From assembly GCF_021568315.1 (NCBI RefSeq), contig NZ_JAKGSI010000001.1:673287-737286 (forward strand): a stretch of DNA of 64,000 nucleotides. The letters are read 5' to 3'. The notes beneath the pieces are model-generated. The model searched no databases and was not told where the DNA came from. It worked only from the letters and a program-made list of their open reading frames with translations. Each line of letters begins with the position of its first letter. Position 1 is the first letter of the stretch. Shown piece by piece: positions 27,384 to 35,699 of the stretch. This DNA is from Corynebacterium uropygiale. GTDB taxonomy: Bacteria > Actinomycetota > Actinomycetes > Mycobacteriales > Mycobacteriaceae. Position numbers and translations under genes: made by a program.

Positions 27384-27435
27384 GGCCTGCGAACGCCCCG
27401 CCGCTGCGGGATTTAGCGTTCGCGGGCCTTCTTTT
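27384..27435 (+). terminator. Terminator after tRNA-Val
   Basis: GGCCTGCGAACGC can pair with GCGTTCGCGGGCC (one mismatch), followed by TTCTTTTC. It overlaps the last codons of the convergent SURF1 gene. Confidence 0.7.
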
Positions 27436-28450
27436 CTGCGCGGCGGCGCCAGGGGTTGCGGTGCTGATCGCCATAGCGCTGGTGGAAGGTTTGGGCGGTG
27501 GGGTCCTGGGACGTGTCGGGGGATGTGGGGGATGCAGGCGGTGCGTCGGGCGCGGCCTCGGAGGAGACGTTGGCGGACGTACTGGCGGAGGCTTCGGCGG
27601 CGGTATCGGCAGTGGGGCGGGGGGAGTCTGCAGGCTGCTTCTCCGCCTCGTCTGTGCGGCTGGCCTTCATCTCTGCTTCTTCCTCGCGGACGCGGCGTCG
27701 CTCGCGAACCTCCGCGTAGATGAAGTAGCCCAAGCCCAGCGGGGCCATGATGCCGAAGGCGATCCACTGCAGCCCATAGGAAAGGTGGGAACCGCGGTCG
27801 AGCTTGGGGACGGGGATGGCCATGAGCTCGCCCGGGGAGCCCGCGGTGAGCTGGATGTAATCGCGGCCGAGGGGGAGGTGGATGAGGTCCGACACCTGCC
27901 CGGTATTGATGCCATAGACCTGGAGGCGCCCGCCCTCGTTGAGCGGCTCAGAGGAGGGGAGCGCCTCGTTGACGCGCACGACGCCAGAGAGCGTGACGCT
28001 CTCGGAGGGCGCCGGGGTGATGGGCGGGATGCCCTCCGTGGCCTGGACGTAGCCGCGGTTGATGAGGAGCGTCAGGCCGTCGTCGCTACGAAAGGGGGTG
28101 AGGGCCTGGTACGCGGGGTGGCCATCGACGGATCGGAGGCGCAGGAGAACCTCCTGCTCCGGGAGGTAATGCCCGATCAGTGAGACGCGCGTCCACTCCT
28201 CGCCGGGCTCGATGCCGCCGCTTGCGGGGTCGATGACATCGGCGGCGGGCACCGGGTCCCGGTGGAAGGCCTGCTCGATTTGGTCATTGCGCTGGACGAT
28301 GGCCGTGTTCTTATGCAGCTGCCACGGGGCGAGCACCGTGAACGCGAAGTAGGAGAACGCAATGATGAGAAGGGTTCCGATGACCCACCCGGGGGTGAGA
28401 AAAGTCCGCCACGAGAAGGACGTGGATGACGTCGTGCTCTCACTGCTCAC
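27413..28450 (-). CDS. SURF1-family cytochrome oxidase assembly protein
   Basis: 345 residues from GTG 28450. The first transmembrane helix (about 18-40, WVIGTLLIIAFSYFAFTVL) leads to LAPWQLHKN, the family hallmark. The large extracytoplasmic domain contains ALTPFRSDDGLTLLINRGYV, and a second helix ends at about 262 (LQWIAFGIMAPLGLGYFIY). SURF1 assists heme insertion into the aa3 oxidase. The C-terminal 80 residues are a cytoplasmic Pro/Ala/Ser-rich tail ending basic, longer than in typical SURF1. It overlaps the upstream phosphatase gene by 11 bases. Confidence 0.85.
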   Translation of the reverse strand: MSSESTTSSTSFSWRTFLTPGWVIGTLLIIAFSYFAFTVLAPWQLHKNTAIVQRNDQIEQAFHRDPVPAADVIDPASGGIEPGEEWTRVSLIGHYLPEQEVLLRLRSVDGHPAYQALTPFRSDDGLTLLINRGYVQATEGIPPITPAPSESVTLSGVVRVNEALPSSEPLNEGGRLQVYGINTGQVSDLIHLPLGRDYIQLTAGSPGELMAIPVPKLDRGSHLSYGLQWIAFGIMAPLGLGYFIYAEVRERRRVREEEAEMKASRTDEAEKQPADSPRPTADTAAEASASTSANVSSEAAPDAPPASPTSPDTSQDPTAQTFHQRYGDQHRNPWRRRAEKKARER

Positions 28451-28940
28451 GGTTGTCTGCTCCCGACTCCTGCCGAATCCACTCGAGGATGCCTGGCACT
28501 GCGGCCTCAATCTGCTCCCGCGTCGTGCGGAAACCATCCCGGCCCCCATAATAGGGGTCCTCGACGCTCGCCTGGTCCGGGGCCGCCGGATCAAAACTGC
28601 GGAGCAATCGCACCTTCTCCTCCGGGACCCCACTAGCGATGAGTCGGGAGACATGGCCCGTATCCATCGCGATGAGCAGGTCCGCGTCCGCATCCATCTG
28701 CCCGAACTGGCTGGCCCGGTGCTGGCTGCCGTCGTACCCATGCGCCGCGAGCTCCTCGAGGGCGCGATGATCCGCCCCATCACCGACGTGCCAGCCGCCC
28801 AGGCCGCAGGAGGTCACGACGGCATGGTCGGCGAGGCCGGCCTCATCAATGTAGTGGCGGAGGATGATCTCACCCATCGGAGAACGGCAGATGTTTCCGG
28901 TACACACAACATCCAGGTGGAGGCGTCGCTGAACAGTCAT
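28440..28940 (-). CDS. Low-molecular-weight protein tyrosine phosphatase
   Basis: 166 residues. The active-site loop VCTGNICRSP (C-x5-R-S) is near residue 11 and the catalytic acid in DPYYGGRDGF near residue 130. Such enzymes (PtpA/Wzb-like) dephosphorylate tyrosine-phosphorylated proteins or act on small phosphoesters. ATG 28940 is used because the family starts just before VVCTGN and TAGTCT lies 7 bases upstream; a longer frame to 28982 has no support. Overlaps SURF1 by 11 bases and is divergent from the NIF3 gene. Confidence 0.9.
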   Translation of the reverse strand: MTVQRRLHLDVVCTGNICRSPMGEIILRHYIDEAGLADHAVVTSCGLGGWHVGDGADHRALEELAAHGYDGSQHRASQFGQMDADADLLIAMDTGHVSRLIASGVPEEKVRLLRSFDPAAPDQASVEDPYYGGRDGFRTTREQIEAAVPGILEWIRQESGADNREQ

Positions 28941-28947
28941 GAACTCC

Positions 28948-28953
28948 AGACTA
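28948..28953 (-). promoter_or_regulatory. Putative -10 for leaderless LMW-PTP gene
   Basis: TAGTCT on the minus strand, 7 bases before the ATG at 28940. Confidence 0.45.
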
Positions 28954-29024
28954 ATGATCGACGGCGGACGGGAACAGTACACTCGGGCAGGACCGTGACT
29001 GGATGCATCGACGGAAGGAAACCG

Positions 29025-30209
29025 GTGAGCAGCACCGTTGGAGAGATTCGCACGCTGTTGGAGAAGGCCTACCCGCCCGCGCTAGCGGAAAGCTGGGACA
29101 AGGTGGGGCTCATCTGCGGTGACCCGGCGGAGCCCGTGGACACCGTGGCTTTCGCCCTCGACTGCACCCAGGAGGTCGCGGAGCGGGCTGTGGCGCTCGG
29201 GGCGCAGATGCTCGTTGTTCACCACCCCTTGCTCCTGCGTGGTGTCCATTCCGTCGCCGCGGACACCCCGAAGGGGCGCGTCCTCCACACGCTCATCCGC
29301 GGGGGCGTCGCCCTCTTCGCCGCGCACACCAATGCGGATTCCGCCCGGCCGGGGGTCAACGACAAGTTGGCGGAGCTCGTGGGGATCACACCCGGTGCGC
29401 CGATCGTCGCGCAGCCCGCTCCCGCCAAGGACCATTGGGGCGTGCACATTCCCGCGGAGGCGGTGGAGAGCGTCAAATCTGCCCTGTTCAGCGCGGGGGC
29501 CGGGGAGATCGGCGATTACCGGGAGTGCAGCTTCGACATCGACGGCACCGGGCAGTTCCGGCCCGTCGAGGGCGCGAACCCAGCCGAGGGGAGCGTCGGG
29601 GAGCTTCACCGCGGGCCCGAGGTGAGGGTCGAGTTTGTTGCGGCGCGACGCCGGCGCGCGGCCATTCTCAGCGCCCTGCGCTACACGCACCCCTATGAGG
29701 AGCCGGCCTTTGACATCGTGGCCCTCGAGGATGACACGCCCGCCGACCAGGCCACCGGCCTGGGGCGCATCGGGGAGCTGCCCGAACCGATGACCCTGCG
29801 GGAGTTCACCCAGCATGTTGCCGACGTCCTCCCCGAGACCGCGTGGGGTGTGCGCTGCGCCGGGGACCCGGAGCAGATCGTGCAGCGTGTGGCCGTCTCC
29901 TCAGGGGCGGGAGATAGCTTCCTTGACGCGGTGCGGGGACTGGGCGTCGACGTCTACGTGACCTCTGACCTGCGTCATCACCCCGTCGACGAGTACCTCC
30001 GCGCGGGTGGGCCGGCCGTCATCGACACCGCGCACTGGGCAAGCGAATTCCCGTGGACGAGCCAGGCCGCAGAGGTCGTGGCCGCGGGCGCGGAGGTGAG
30101 GACGGAGATCATCGACATCAGGACGGACCCCTGGACCCTCGGGGCACGGCGCTCCGGTGCCCAGGATCGCAGCAGCGAAGGACAGGAGAAGAACTCATGG
30201 GACAGCTGA
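29025..30209 (+). CDS. NIF3/YbgI-like family protein (GTP cyclohydrolase 1 type 2 homologue)
   Basis: 394 residues from GTG 29025, which follows GGAAGGAAACC. The dinuclear metal site residues are visible: LVVHHPLLLRG, FAAHTNADSARPGVND and, near the C-terminus, DLRHHPVDEY and DTAHWASEFP. The middle insertion (about 140-240) is the PII-like domain found in longer NIF3 proteins (YHPYEEPAFD-type motif, here THPYEEPAFDI). The biochemical role of the family is unsettled. The stop overlaps the next small gene by 13 bases, indicating an operon. Confidence 0.88.
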   Translation: MSSTVGEIRTLLEKAYPPALAESWDKVGLICGDPAEPVDTVAFALDCTQEVAERAVALGAQMLVVHHPLLLRGVHSVAADTPKGRVLHTLIRGGVALFAAHTNADSARPGVNDKLAELVGITPGAPIVAQPAPAKDHWGVHIPAEAVESVKSALFSAGAGEIGDYRECSFDIDGTGQFRPVEGANPAEGSVGELHRGPEVRVEFVAARRRRAAILSALRYTHPYEEPAFDIVALEDDTPADQATGLGRIGELPEPMTLREFTQHVADVLPETAWGVRCAGDPEQIVQRVAVSSGAGDSFLDAVRGLGVDVYVTSDLRHHPVDEYLRAGGPAVIDTAHWASEFPWTSQAAEVVAAGAEVRTEIIDIRTDPWTLGARRSGAQDRSSEGQEKNSWDS

Positions 30210-30535
30210 ACGAGAACGCAGTGGAACGAGCAGAACGCGCCCTCGCCGCCGCGCAGAAGGCGGTCCAGGACATCGAGGATGACATCCTCCGCATCCAGGA
30301 CGAGGAGCGTGAGCTTCGCCGCCGCGAGCGAGAGCTCCGCGAGATTGTGCGCAATGAGAACACCCCCGAGGACGAGGCCCAGGAGGCTCGCGACGAGCGG
30401 TACGTCGTGAAGTGTCGGATCGCTGACCTCGCCAGCGAGCTTCAAGAGGCCCACAACGAGGTGCACGCGCTGCGGAATAATCGCGACGCGCGGGAAGCCG
30501 ACCTGCGCCGGGCACAGGAAGAGCAGGGGAGTTAA
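30197..30535 (+). CDS. Small coiled-coil protein
   Basis: 112 residues, nearly all helical with very high Glu/Arg/Ala content (ERAERALAAAQKAVQDIEDD, then DEERELRRRERELREIV and AHNEVHALRNNRDAREADL), so a long coiled coil. ATG 30197 is preceded by AGGAG 9 bases upstream and overlaps the NIF3 gene by 13 bases. In many corynebacteria and mycobacteria the NIF3 gene is followed by a longer coiled-coil protein with a C-terminal zinc ribbon; this one ends without any cysteine, so it may be a shortened relative or an unrelated protein. Function unknown. Confidence 0.7.
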   Translation: MGQLNENAVERAERALAAAQKAVQDIEDDILRIQDEERELRRRERELREIVRNENTPEDEAQEARDERYVVKCRIADLASELQEAHNEVHALRNNRDAREADLRRAQEEQGS

Positions 30536-30565
30536 GGGGTGCTCTGGGGTGCTCTAGGGTGCTCA
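30536..30565. repeat. Three tandem 10-base repeats before rnpB
   Basis: GGGGTGCTCT, GGGGTGCTCT and AGGGTGCTCA follow each other directly after the stop of the coiled-coil gene, about 20 bases before the rnpB -10 element. Confidence 0.6.
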
Positions 30566-30584
30566 TGCCCGGGGCGGCCAGTGG

Positions 30585-30590
30585 TACACT
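30585..30590 (+). promoter_or_regulatory. -10 element of rnpB
   Basis: TACACT lies 7 bases before the predicted 5' end of RNase P RNA at 30598. The downstream RNA end matches well, which supports the -10 assignment. Confidence 0.6.
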
Positions 30591-30597
30591 AAGCTCC

Positions 30598-31007
<410 letters not shown>

Positions 31008-31034
31008 CCCACACGTGTGCGGGGGTGGTGGGGT

Positions 31035-32348
31035 TTAGTCTCCCTCGGCGGAGACCTGCCTGGGGGAGAGCACGGTGACGCTACTGGGGTGGCCTTCGTG
31101 CAGCTCAAGGACGTCGAGCCCGTGGGCGCTGAGAGTGCTCAGCACCTCAGGGGTCTCCACGGGGGACGAGGGAGTTGTATAGGCGATACATGCGGTGCTG
31201 AGCCCAGCCAGAACGGGGCGTGCGGCCACCGCGCCTGCCCGGAGGCACAGCTGCGCGAGGGCGGCGTCGGGGGTGGACAGGCCATAGTTTTCGCGCAGGG
31301 CACGGGCCGAATCGTTGATGAGCGTCCACGCGGTGCTGTGGTGTTGGGCATGGAGGGCGCTGTTGAGCTTCGCGGCGCGCTGGGTTTCCGCTTCCCAGAA
31401 GCCCAGCCAGGTGGCGGCCTCGTCGGGAGAGGGTTGGCCCTCGAGGCCATGAACGTGGCGATAGGCGGCGAGCCACTCCGGGACGCGTGTCGGCGCGTGG
31501 GGGAGAAGCCGCAGGTGGGCGGTGCCGAAATCGTGGGCTGCACGCTGAGCGAGTGCGAAGCGCTGTGCGAGGCTGGCTCGCACCTCCTCCGTAGGGGCCG
31601 GAGCGGCCCCGGCGGGAGCAGGGCGGACAAGCCAGGCCTGGGTGCCAGGCGTGAGAATGCTGGGGCTGCGGGTGACGGCTCCGTCGGCGTGATCGACGAC
31701 GCCATGCCCGCTGTCCTGGGCGCGAAGGAGCGCGTGGAGCCGGGAGAGCGCAGGGCGGGCGGGGGCGATGACTGCCGCCGAGTGCGCCAGCACGTCGGCG
31801 AGCCGCGCCCGGGTGGGGACGTCGACACCCTCCTCGGAGCAGGTCGCGGCGAGGGCGAAGGCCACATGAATGGAGCTCAGCAGGCCGAGGCCCGCCTGGT
31901 GAGGAATGGTGGAGCGGATGAGAATGTCGGCCCCGTGGACGCTTCGGCTGAGCATCTGGCGCTGGTGGAGGGAGGACATGGTGAGGGCCAGCAGGGATGC
32001 CAGCTCCTCGTCGTCCGTGCCGGGCTGGTGATCCTCTGAGCCCTCCTGGAGGGACTGCACGAGTGTGTTGATGTCAGCGTCAATGTGGAGCGCCGGGGCA
32101 TCGGCTTCCTCCCATCGAATGCGCAGTTGTGCCGTGCGGGTGGGGGATAAACTCAGGCGGGTGTCCGCATCGCAGAGGACGTGGAGTGAGATGCCCCCAA
32201 AGGGGTCGCTGTGCTCTCCGATGAGGGGCCAGGATCCCGGGACTCGAGCAATGCTCTGCGGGGGAACGCCGAAGTGCTCCTGGTGGGCTTCACGCAGGTC
32301 GGTGAGCCACGTGTCGTGTTCGGGCTGCTGGTCTGCGCGTGGGGGCAC
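31035..32348 (-). CDS. Galactokinase-like GHMP protein, degenerate
   Basis: 437 residues from GTG 32348 (AAGGAG 5 bases upstream). The N-terminus resembles the galactokinase signature (RVPGSWPLIGEHSDPFGG versus R-x-N-L-I-G-E-H-x-D-Y), and IPHQAGLGLLSSIHVAFALA occupies the place of the phosphate-binding P-G-A-G-L-S-S-S motif with changes. I do not see the usual G-I-M-D-Q segment with the catalytic aspartate (the region reads DSGHGVVDHADGAV), nor the C-terminal GAG-rich motif III. It is therefore a GHMP-family homologue that may have lost kinase activity. No gal genes are nearby. Confidence 0.7.
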   Translation of the reverse strand: MPPRADQQPEHDTWLTDLREAHQEHFGVPPQSIARVPGSWPLIGEHSDPFGGISLHVLCDADTRLSLSPTRTAQLRIRWEEADAPALHIDADINTLVQSLQEGSEDHQPGTDDEELASLLALTMSSLHQRQMLSRSVHGADILIRSTIPHQAGLGLLSSIHVAFALAATCSEEGVDVPTRARLADVLAHSAAVIAPARPALSRLHALLRAQDSGHGVVDHADGAVTRSPSILTPGTQAWLVRPAPAGAAPAPTEEVRASLAQRFALAQRAAHDFGTAHLRLLPHAPTRVPEWLAAYRHVHGLEGQPSPDEAATWLGFWEAETQRAAKLNSALHAQHHSTAWTLINDSARALRENYGLSTPDAALAQLCLRAGAVAARPVLAGLSTACIAYTTPSSPVETPEVLSTLSAHGLDVLELHEGHPSSVTVLSPRQVSAEGD

Positions 32349-32486
32349 GGTGTCTCCTTGGAGTCGTCGATCAGAGGGGGCGAAGTCTCACTGTAGTCGG
32401 GGAGTGGTCGCGGTATCGCTGGTACTGTGGCTTTCCAAGTATGGGTCAGGCAGCATCTGCCTCGAGGGAAAGATGAAGGAGTACCA

Positions 32487-32678
32487 ATGGCTGACACGGA
32501 CACGCAATGGTTTTATGACCTCGCTACAGGTGAGGTGAGCCAGGGGAAGACGAGCGGGTGGGAAAACCGCATGGGCCCCTATTCCTCGGAGGCTGAGGCG
32601 CGGGAGGCGCTGGCCACCGCGGCTCGCCGCAATGAGGAAGCGGAGGCGCAGGATCGCGAGGATGAGGACTGGTCCTAG
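32487..32678 (+). CDS. Small conserved actinobacterial protein (SPOR-like fragment)
   Basis: 63 residues, starting at ATG 32487 with AAGGAG upstream. The pattern MADTDTQWFYDLATGEVSQG, then GWENRMGPYSSEAEAREAL, matches a family of about 60-residue actinobacterial proteins (W-[FY]-x2-x-T-G-x-V and R-[ML]-G-P-Y-x-[ST]). The tail is acidic. Function unknown. A strong terminator follows. Confidence 0.8.
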   Translation: MADTDTQWFYDLATGEVSQGKTSGWENRMGPYSSEAEAREALATAARRNEEAEAQDREDEDWS

Positions 32679-32701
32679 CCCTGGCCGACGAACCGTCAGC
32701 A

Positions 32702-32734
32702 GGTGAGCGGGAATCCCCGCTCACCGTTTTTTTT
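32702..32734. terminator. Strong rho-independent terminator
   Basis: GGTGAGCGGG pairs with CCCGCTCACC across a 4-base loop (AATC), followed by G and eight T's on the plus strand. It ends the small gene and touches the last codon of the convergent CYTH-CHAD gene. Confidence 0.9.
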
Positions 32735-34433
32735 ATTTCTTGCGGCGCAGCTTGCTATGGGCCTTTCGGATGTCCTCGGCCACGCGGTCATAGTCGCGGA
32801 GAGCCTCGAGCCCGTGCATTCTTTCGCGCTGGTAGAGCATCCCATAGCCGAAGGTGCTCTCGCCGCGCCGCTGGGCCTTGGCCGCCGCACGCTGGATGAT
32901 CTCGCGGGAGGTGACGGCGTCCTGGAAGTCCCCCAGCAGCGACTGCATCTCCTTGCACGCTTTGGCGAGCTTCTTGGTTTTCAGCCCGGTGGCTGCACCG
33001 ACTGCCTCGGCGGAGTAGCGCAGTCGCTTTGCGGCCTTGCGCATGTCATGCAGGTGTTCTTCGCGTTCGGTGAGGGGAATGCTGCGGTCATTGCGCGTGG
33101 CGATGACTGCTTTATGACGCTTGCGAAGCTTCTTGTAGGCCTGCTCGACGTGCTCGAGGAGGGTGTCCTCAGCGGAAAGCGGAGCCGCAGCCGACGTGTC
33201 GTTGTCCTCCTTCTGAGGATCGGACTCTGAGCCAGCCGACTCGCCGGCCTCTGCAGCGGACTCCGGAACGGACTCCGTGGCGGGCTCCGCATTGTGCTCA
33301 GCTGTCTCCTCTGCGGGGGCCCCGAGCGGCGGGTGGAGGATGAGCTCGTCGAGGGCGTCGAGGAGGTCGAGGTAGCGATCGGAGTCGAGGGTCTTCACCA
33401 CGCGCCGGTGCGCACGGCGGTATTCCTCGGCCATGTCGTGGCCGATGTGCTGCCGGGTGACGTCGTCGAGGGCGTCGGAGTCTTCCTCTTCCAGGAGGGA
33501 GCGGAAGCGCTCTTCGACGACCTCGGCATCGCGCGCCTGGCCGAGTACTCCGGCGAGGAGCTTCAATTCGCTTTCGATGTGGGTGACCGTCTCGCCGCGG
33601 AGAATGCCCTCGAAGGTTTGGAGGTGGCTGCGCAGCTCCCGGGTGGCCACGCGCATCTGGTGGACAGAGTCCCACTCGTCTCGGCGAACCCGCGGGTCAT
33701 AATCGACAAGCTTGTCGCGGTTCGCTTCGAGGGCAGCCAGCACACCGGCGGCGGGGGAGTCCTCATCAATCTCGGGTTCGCTGGGCGGAGTGGGGGCATT
33801 CGCAATGCTCTCGCCCAGGGCACTCATGAGCTTCGACGGACTCTTGGAGGCGCGGGCGCCCGCACCGATGAGAAGAGCGGTGGCAGTGCGCATGATGGTG
33901 AGCTGCTCCTTCTCATCCCCATCCGGCTGGGCGAGCTCGACCTCCCACTCCCGCCACGAGCTCTGCTTGCCTCCGGGGAGGAAGGACCAGGCGGTCACGT
34001 GGTCATCGCAGAATTCCGCGAGGGGAGAACCGGCGGCATCGCCGAGGAGATACTCGGTCCGCTCATTGTCCACTTGGGCAATGGGGACGAGTTCCTTGCG
34101 TCTGATGAGAGCTCGGACGTGAGCGCGGATCTCCTCGGGCACGCGGATTTCCCCATCCACTGGTTCGCCGAGCTCAGCACGGATTTCGATGCGCCCGCGC
34201 TCTCCGGGGAGCTTGATATGCCAGCCGGCGTCGGTACCGCCCTCGCGGCGGCGAAGCGTGATGCGCGCTCGGGTGAGGCGAAGATCCTCGGTGTCGTAGT
34301 AGACCGCCGAGAGGCTGTGAGACTGCTTCTCGAGGATCGTGTCGACGGAATGAATGCGTGTGAGATCGGGAACTGCGGCGCTCTCCGTGACAGAAAACTT
34401 GGACTCGATTTCCACGAAACTCCGTGTGCCCAC
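32733..34433 (-). CDS. CYTH-CHAD domain protein (triphosphatase/polyphosphate-related)
   Basis: 566 residues from GTG 34433 (AAGGAG 7 bases upstream). The CYTH domain is N-terminal (about 5-200) with the diagnostic EIESKF (ExExK) and charged tunnel strands (RITLRRREGGTDAGWHIKL). The CHAD domain follows (about 235-560) with HQMRVATRELRSHLQTFEG and HDMRKAAKRLRYSAEAVG, the conserved histidine/arginine helices that bind polyphosphate. An acidic, Glu/Ser/Pro-rich insert of about 70 residues splits the CHAD domain. CYTH enzymes hydrolyse inorganic triphosphate; CHAD targets polyphosphate granules. Its stop lies in the T-run side of the shared terminator. Confidence 0.9.
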   Translation of the reverse strand: MGTRSFVEIESKFSVTESAAVPDLTRIHSVDTILEKQSHSLSAVYYDTEDLRLTRARITLRRREGGTDAGWHIKLPGERGRIEIRAELGEPVDGEIRVPEEIRAHVRALIRRKELVPIAQVDNERTEYLLGDAAGSPLAEFCDDHVTAWSFLPGGKQSSWREWEVELAQPDGDEKEQLTIMRTATALLIGAGARASKSPSKLMSALGESIANAPTPPSEPEIDEDSPAAGVLAALEANRDKLVDYDPRVRRDEWDSVHQMRVATRELRSHLQTFEGILRGETVTHIESELKLLAGVLGQARDAEVVEERFRSLLEEEDSDALDDVTRQHIGHDMAEEYRRAHRRVVKTLDSDRYLDLLDALDELILHPPLGAPAEETAEHNAEPATESVPESAAEAGESAGSESDPQKEDNDTSAAAPLSAEDTLLEHVEQAYKKLRKRHKAVIATRNDRSIPLTEREEHLHDMRKAAKRLRYSAEAVGAATGLKTKKLAKACKEMQSLLGDFQDAVTSREIIQRAAAKAQRRGESTFGYGMLYQRERMHGLEALRDYDRVAEDIRKAHSKLRRKK

Positions 34434-34494
34434 CGTGCTGTCTCCTTAAAGAAGTGAGGAATGAAGGTCTAGAAGGTCCTGGTGCTTACCCTAC

Positions 34495-35553
34495 CTACCT
34501 CGTGTGGGCTGAGCATGAGGACGAAGCCCCCTGATCGAGAGCCCGGAATCGGGTGCGACGGTACGCCTTCTCCGCGGCGGTTCGACCAGCATCGAAGCCG
34601 GCCCAGCTGTTCCCACTCACCCGGGTGTAGGAGAGGGAGGGGTAGAGGAGGGAGACCGTGGTCTCGACGGCCTTGGCTCGTTGACGAAGGACAGGCAGCA
34701 TGGACTGCTTATGCTCGGGGCTCTCCCAGGCTTCCTCGTTGGCTTCCTCGAGGAGCTCGCCGATTCGTGCGGCATACGCCAGGCAGAAACTCCGCCGGAA
34801 AGAGTTGGTGTCCTTTCTTCTCGCCGCCTCGCGGGCGGCGTCGGAATTCCGCATGAAGTGATCGCGCAGATGGTTGAGACAGGAAAAGAGGTGCAAGGTG
34901 GCATCGAGGTCCTCCGGGGCGCCAAGGACTGTGACAATGCCCTGGGAATGAACAAGGATGGCGCGGCAGCTATTCGGCCGAGCAATGGCCCCGAGGAGGA
35001 GGAACTGGTGCTTGATCCACGGCGCGTGAAGGTAGACGCGGCGGGCACGGACGCGGGTGCCGGGCGATGAGGAGTTCTTCTCCTCGGTGAGATGAGAGAT
35101 GCGATAGCGCTGCTGAAGCTCTTGAGCTTTGGCAATGAGGCTTTCTGCCTCCTCGCTGAAGGAGGTGGACTGCGCCTTGGCGAGGAGCTTCTCGATCTTT
35201 GCCCGATGCTTCGCCTCCTGCTCGTCGCGCGGGCCCTCGCGTCGCAGGGTTGCCGAATGGAGATACTCTGACCCCTCCATGGGAGGCAGAGAGAGCAGGC
35301 GAGAGGTGAGGCGAAGATCAAAAGAGGGCATCGTCGGGGGAGATGGCGGAAGGCTGCCCAGCTCCTCCGCCCATGTGTCCCGGTGGGGTGGGTTCAGCGA
35401 TCCCAGGATGGTCTCGCCCTCGCGATGCAAGAGAGCGAGCATGGGCTCCCCAAAAAGGTGACAGAGGTCGCGGGGCGTCCAGCCCTTCTGCGCTGCGAGG
35501 GTCGTGGTGACGAGGAGGCGGGCGAAGAGCGGGGTGTGATACGTCGTGGTCAT
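34495..35553 (-). CDS. DUF2786 domain protein
   Basis: 352 residues from ATG 35553 (CAGGAG 6 bases upstream). The DUF2786 motif is clear near residues 125-165: AKIEKLLAKAQSTSFSEEAE, then SLIAKAQELQQRYRI. The rest contains a second folded region (HQFLLLGAIARPNSCRAILV to FAGR-type basic C-terminus AEKAYRRTRF). DUF2786 occurs in bacterial, plasmid and phage proteins of unknown function, sometimes beside nucleic-acid genes. The N-terminal 100 residues are not recognised. Lies between CYTH-CHAD (same strand) and glnA2 (divergent). Confidence 0.78.
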   Translation of the reverse strand: MTTTYHTPLFARLLVTTTLAAQKGWTPRDLCHLFGEPMLALLHREGETILGSLNPPHRDTWAEELGSLPPSPPTMPSFDLRLTSRLLSLPPMEGSEYLHSATLRREGPRDEQEAKHRAKIEKLLAKAQSTSFSEEAESLIAKAQELQQRYRISHLTEEKNSSSPGTRVRARRVYLHAPWIKHQFLLLGAIARPNSCRAILVHSQGIVTVLGAPEDLDATLHLFSCLNHLRDHFMRNSDAAREAARRKDTNSFRRSFCLAYAARIGELLEEANEEAWESPEHKQSMLPVLRQRAKAVETTVSLLYPSLSYTRVSGNSWAGFDAGRTAAEKAYRRTRFRALDQGASSSCSAHTR

Positions 35554-35687
35554 GGAAACTCCTGTATGCGAATACGTGTTCGATCTGTGTGTCCACTGCA
35601 CCACAGAGGGCGGACATGACTACCCCCGTGGCTAGGTGAGAGATCCTCGACCTGCGGATTTGGCCCGGCTGGACTACCCCCGTCCGC

Positions 35688-35693
35688 TAGCAT
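35688..35693 (+). promoter_or_regulatory. Putative -10 for leaderless glnA2
   Basis: TAGCAT is followed by GGGGCC and ATG 35700 (6-base spacing). TAGACT-GGGGCC-ATG at 40213 is nearly the same arrangement. Confidence 0.5.
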
Positions 35694-35699
35694 GGGGCC

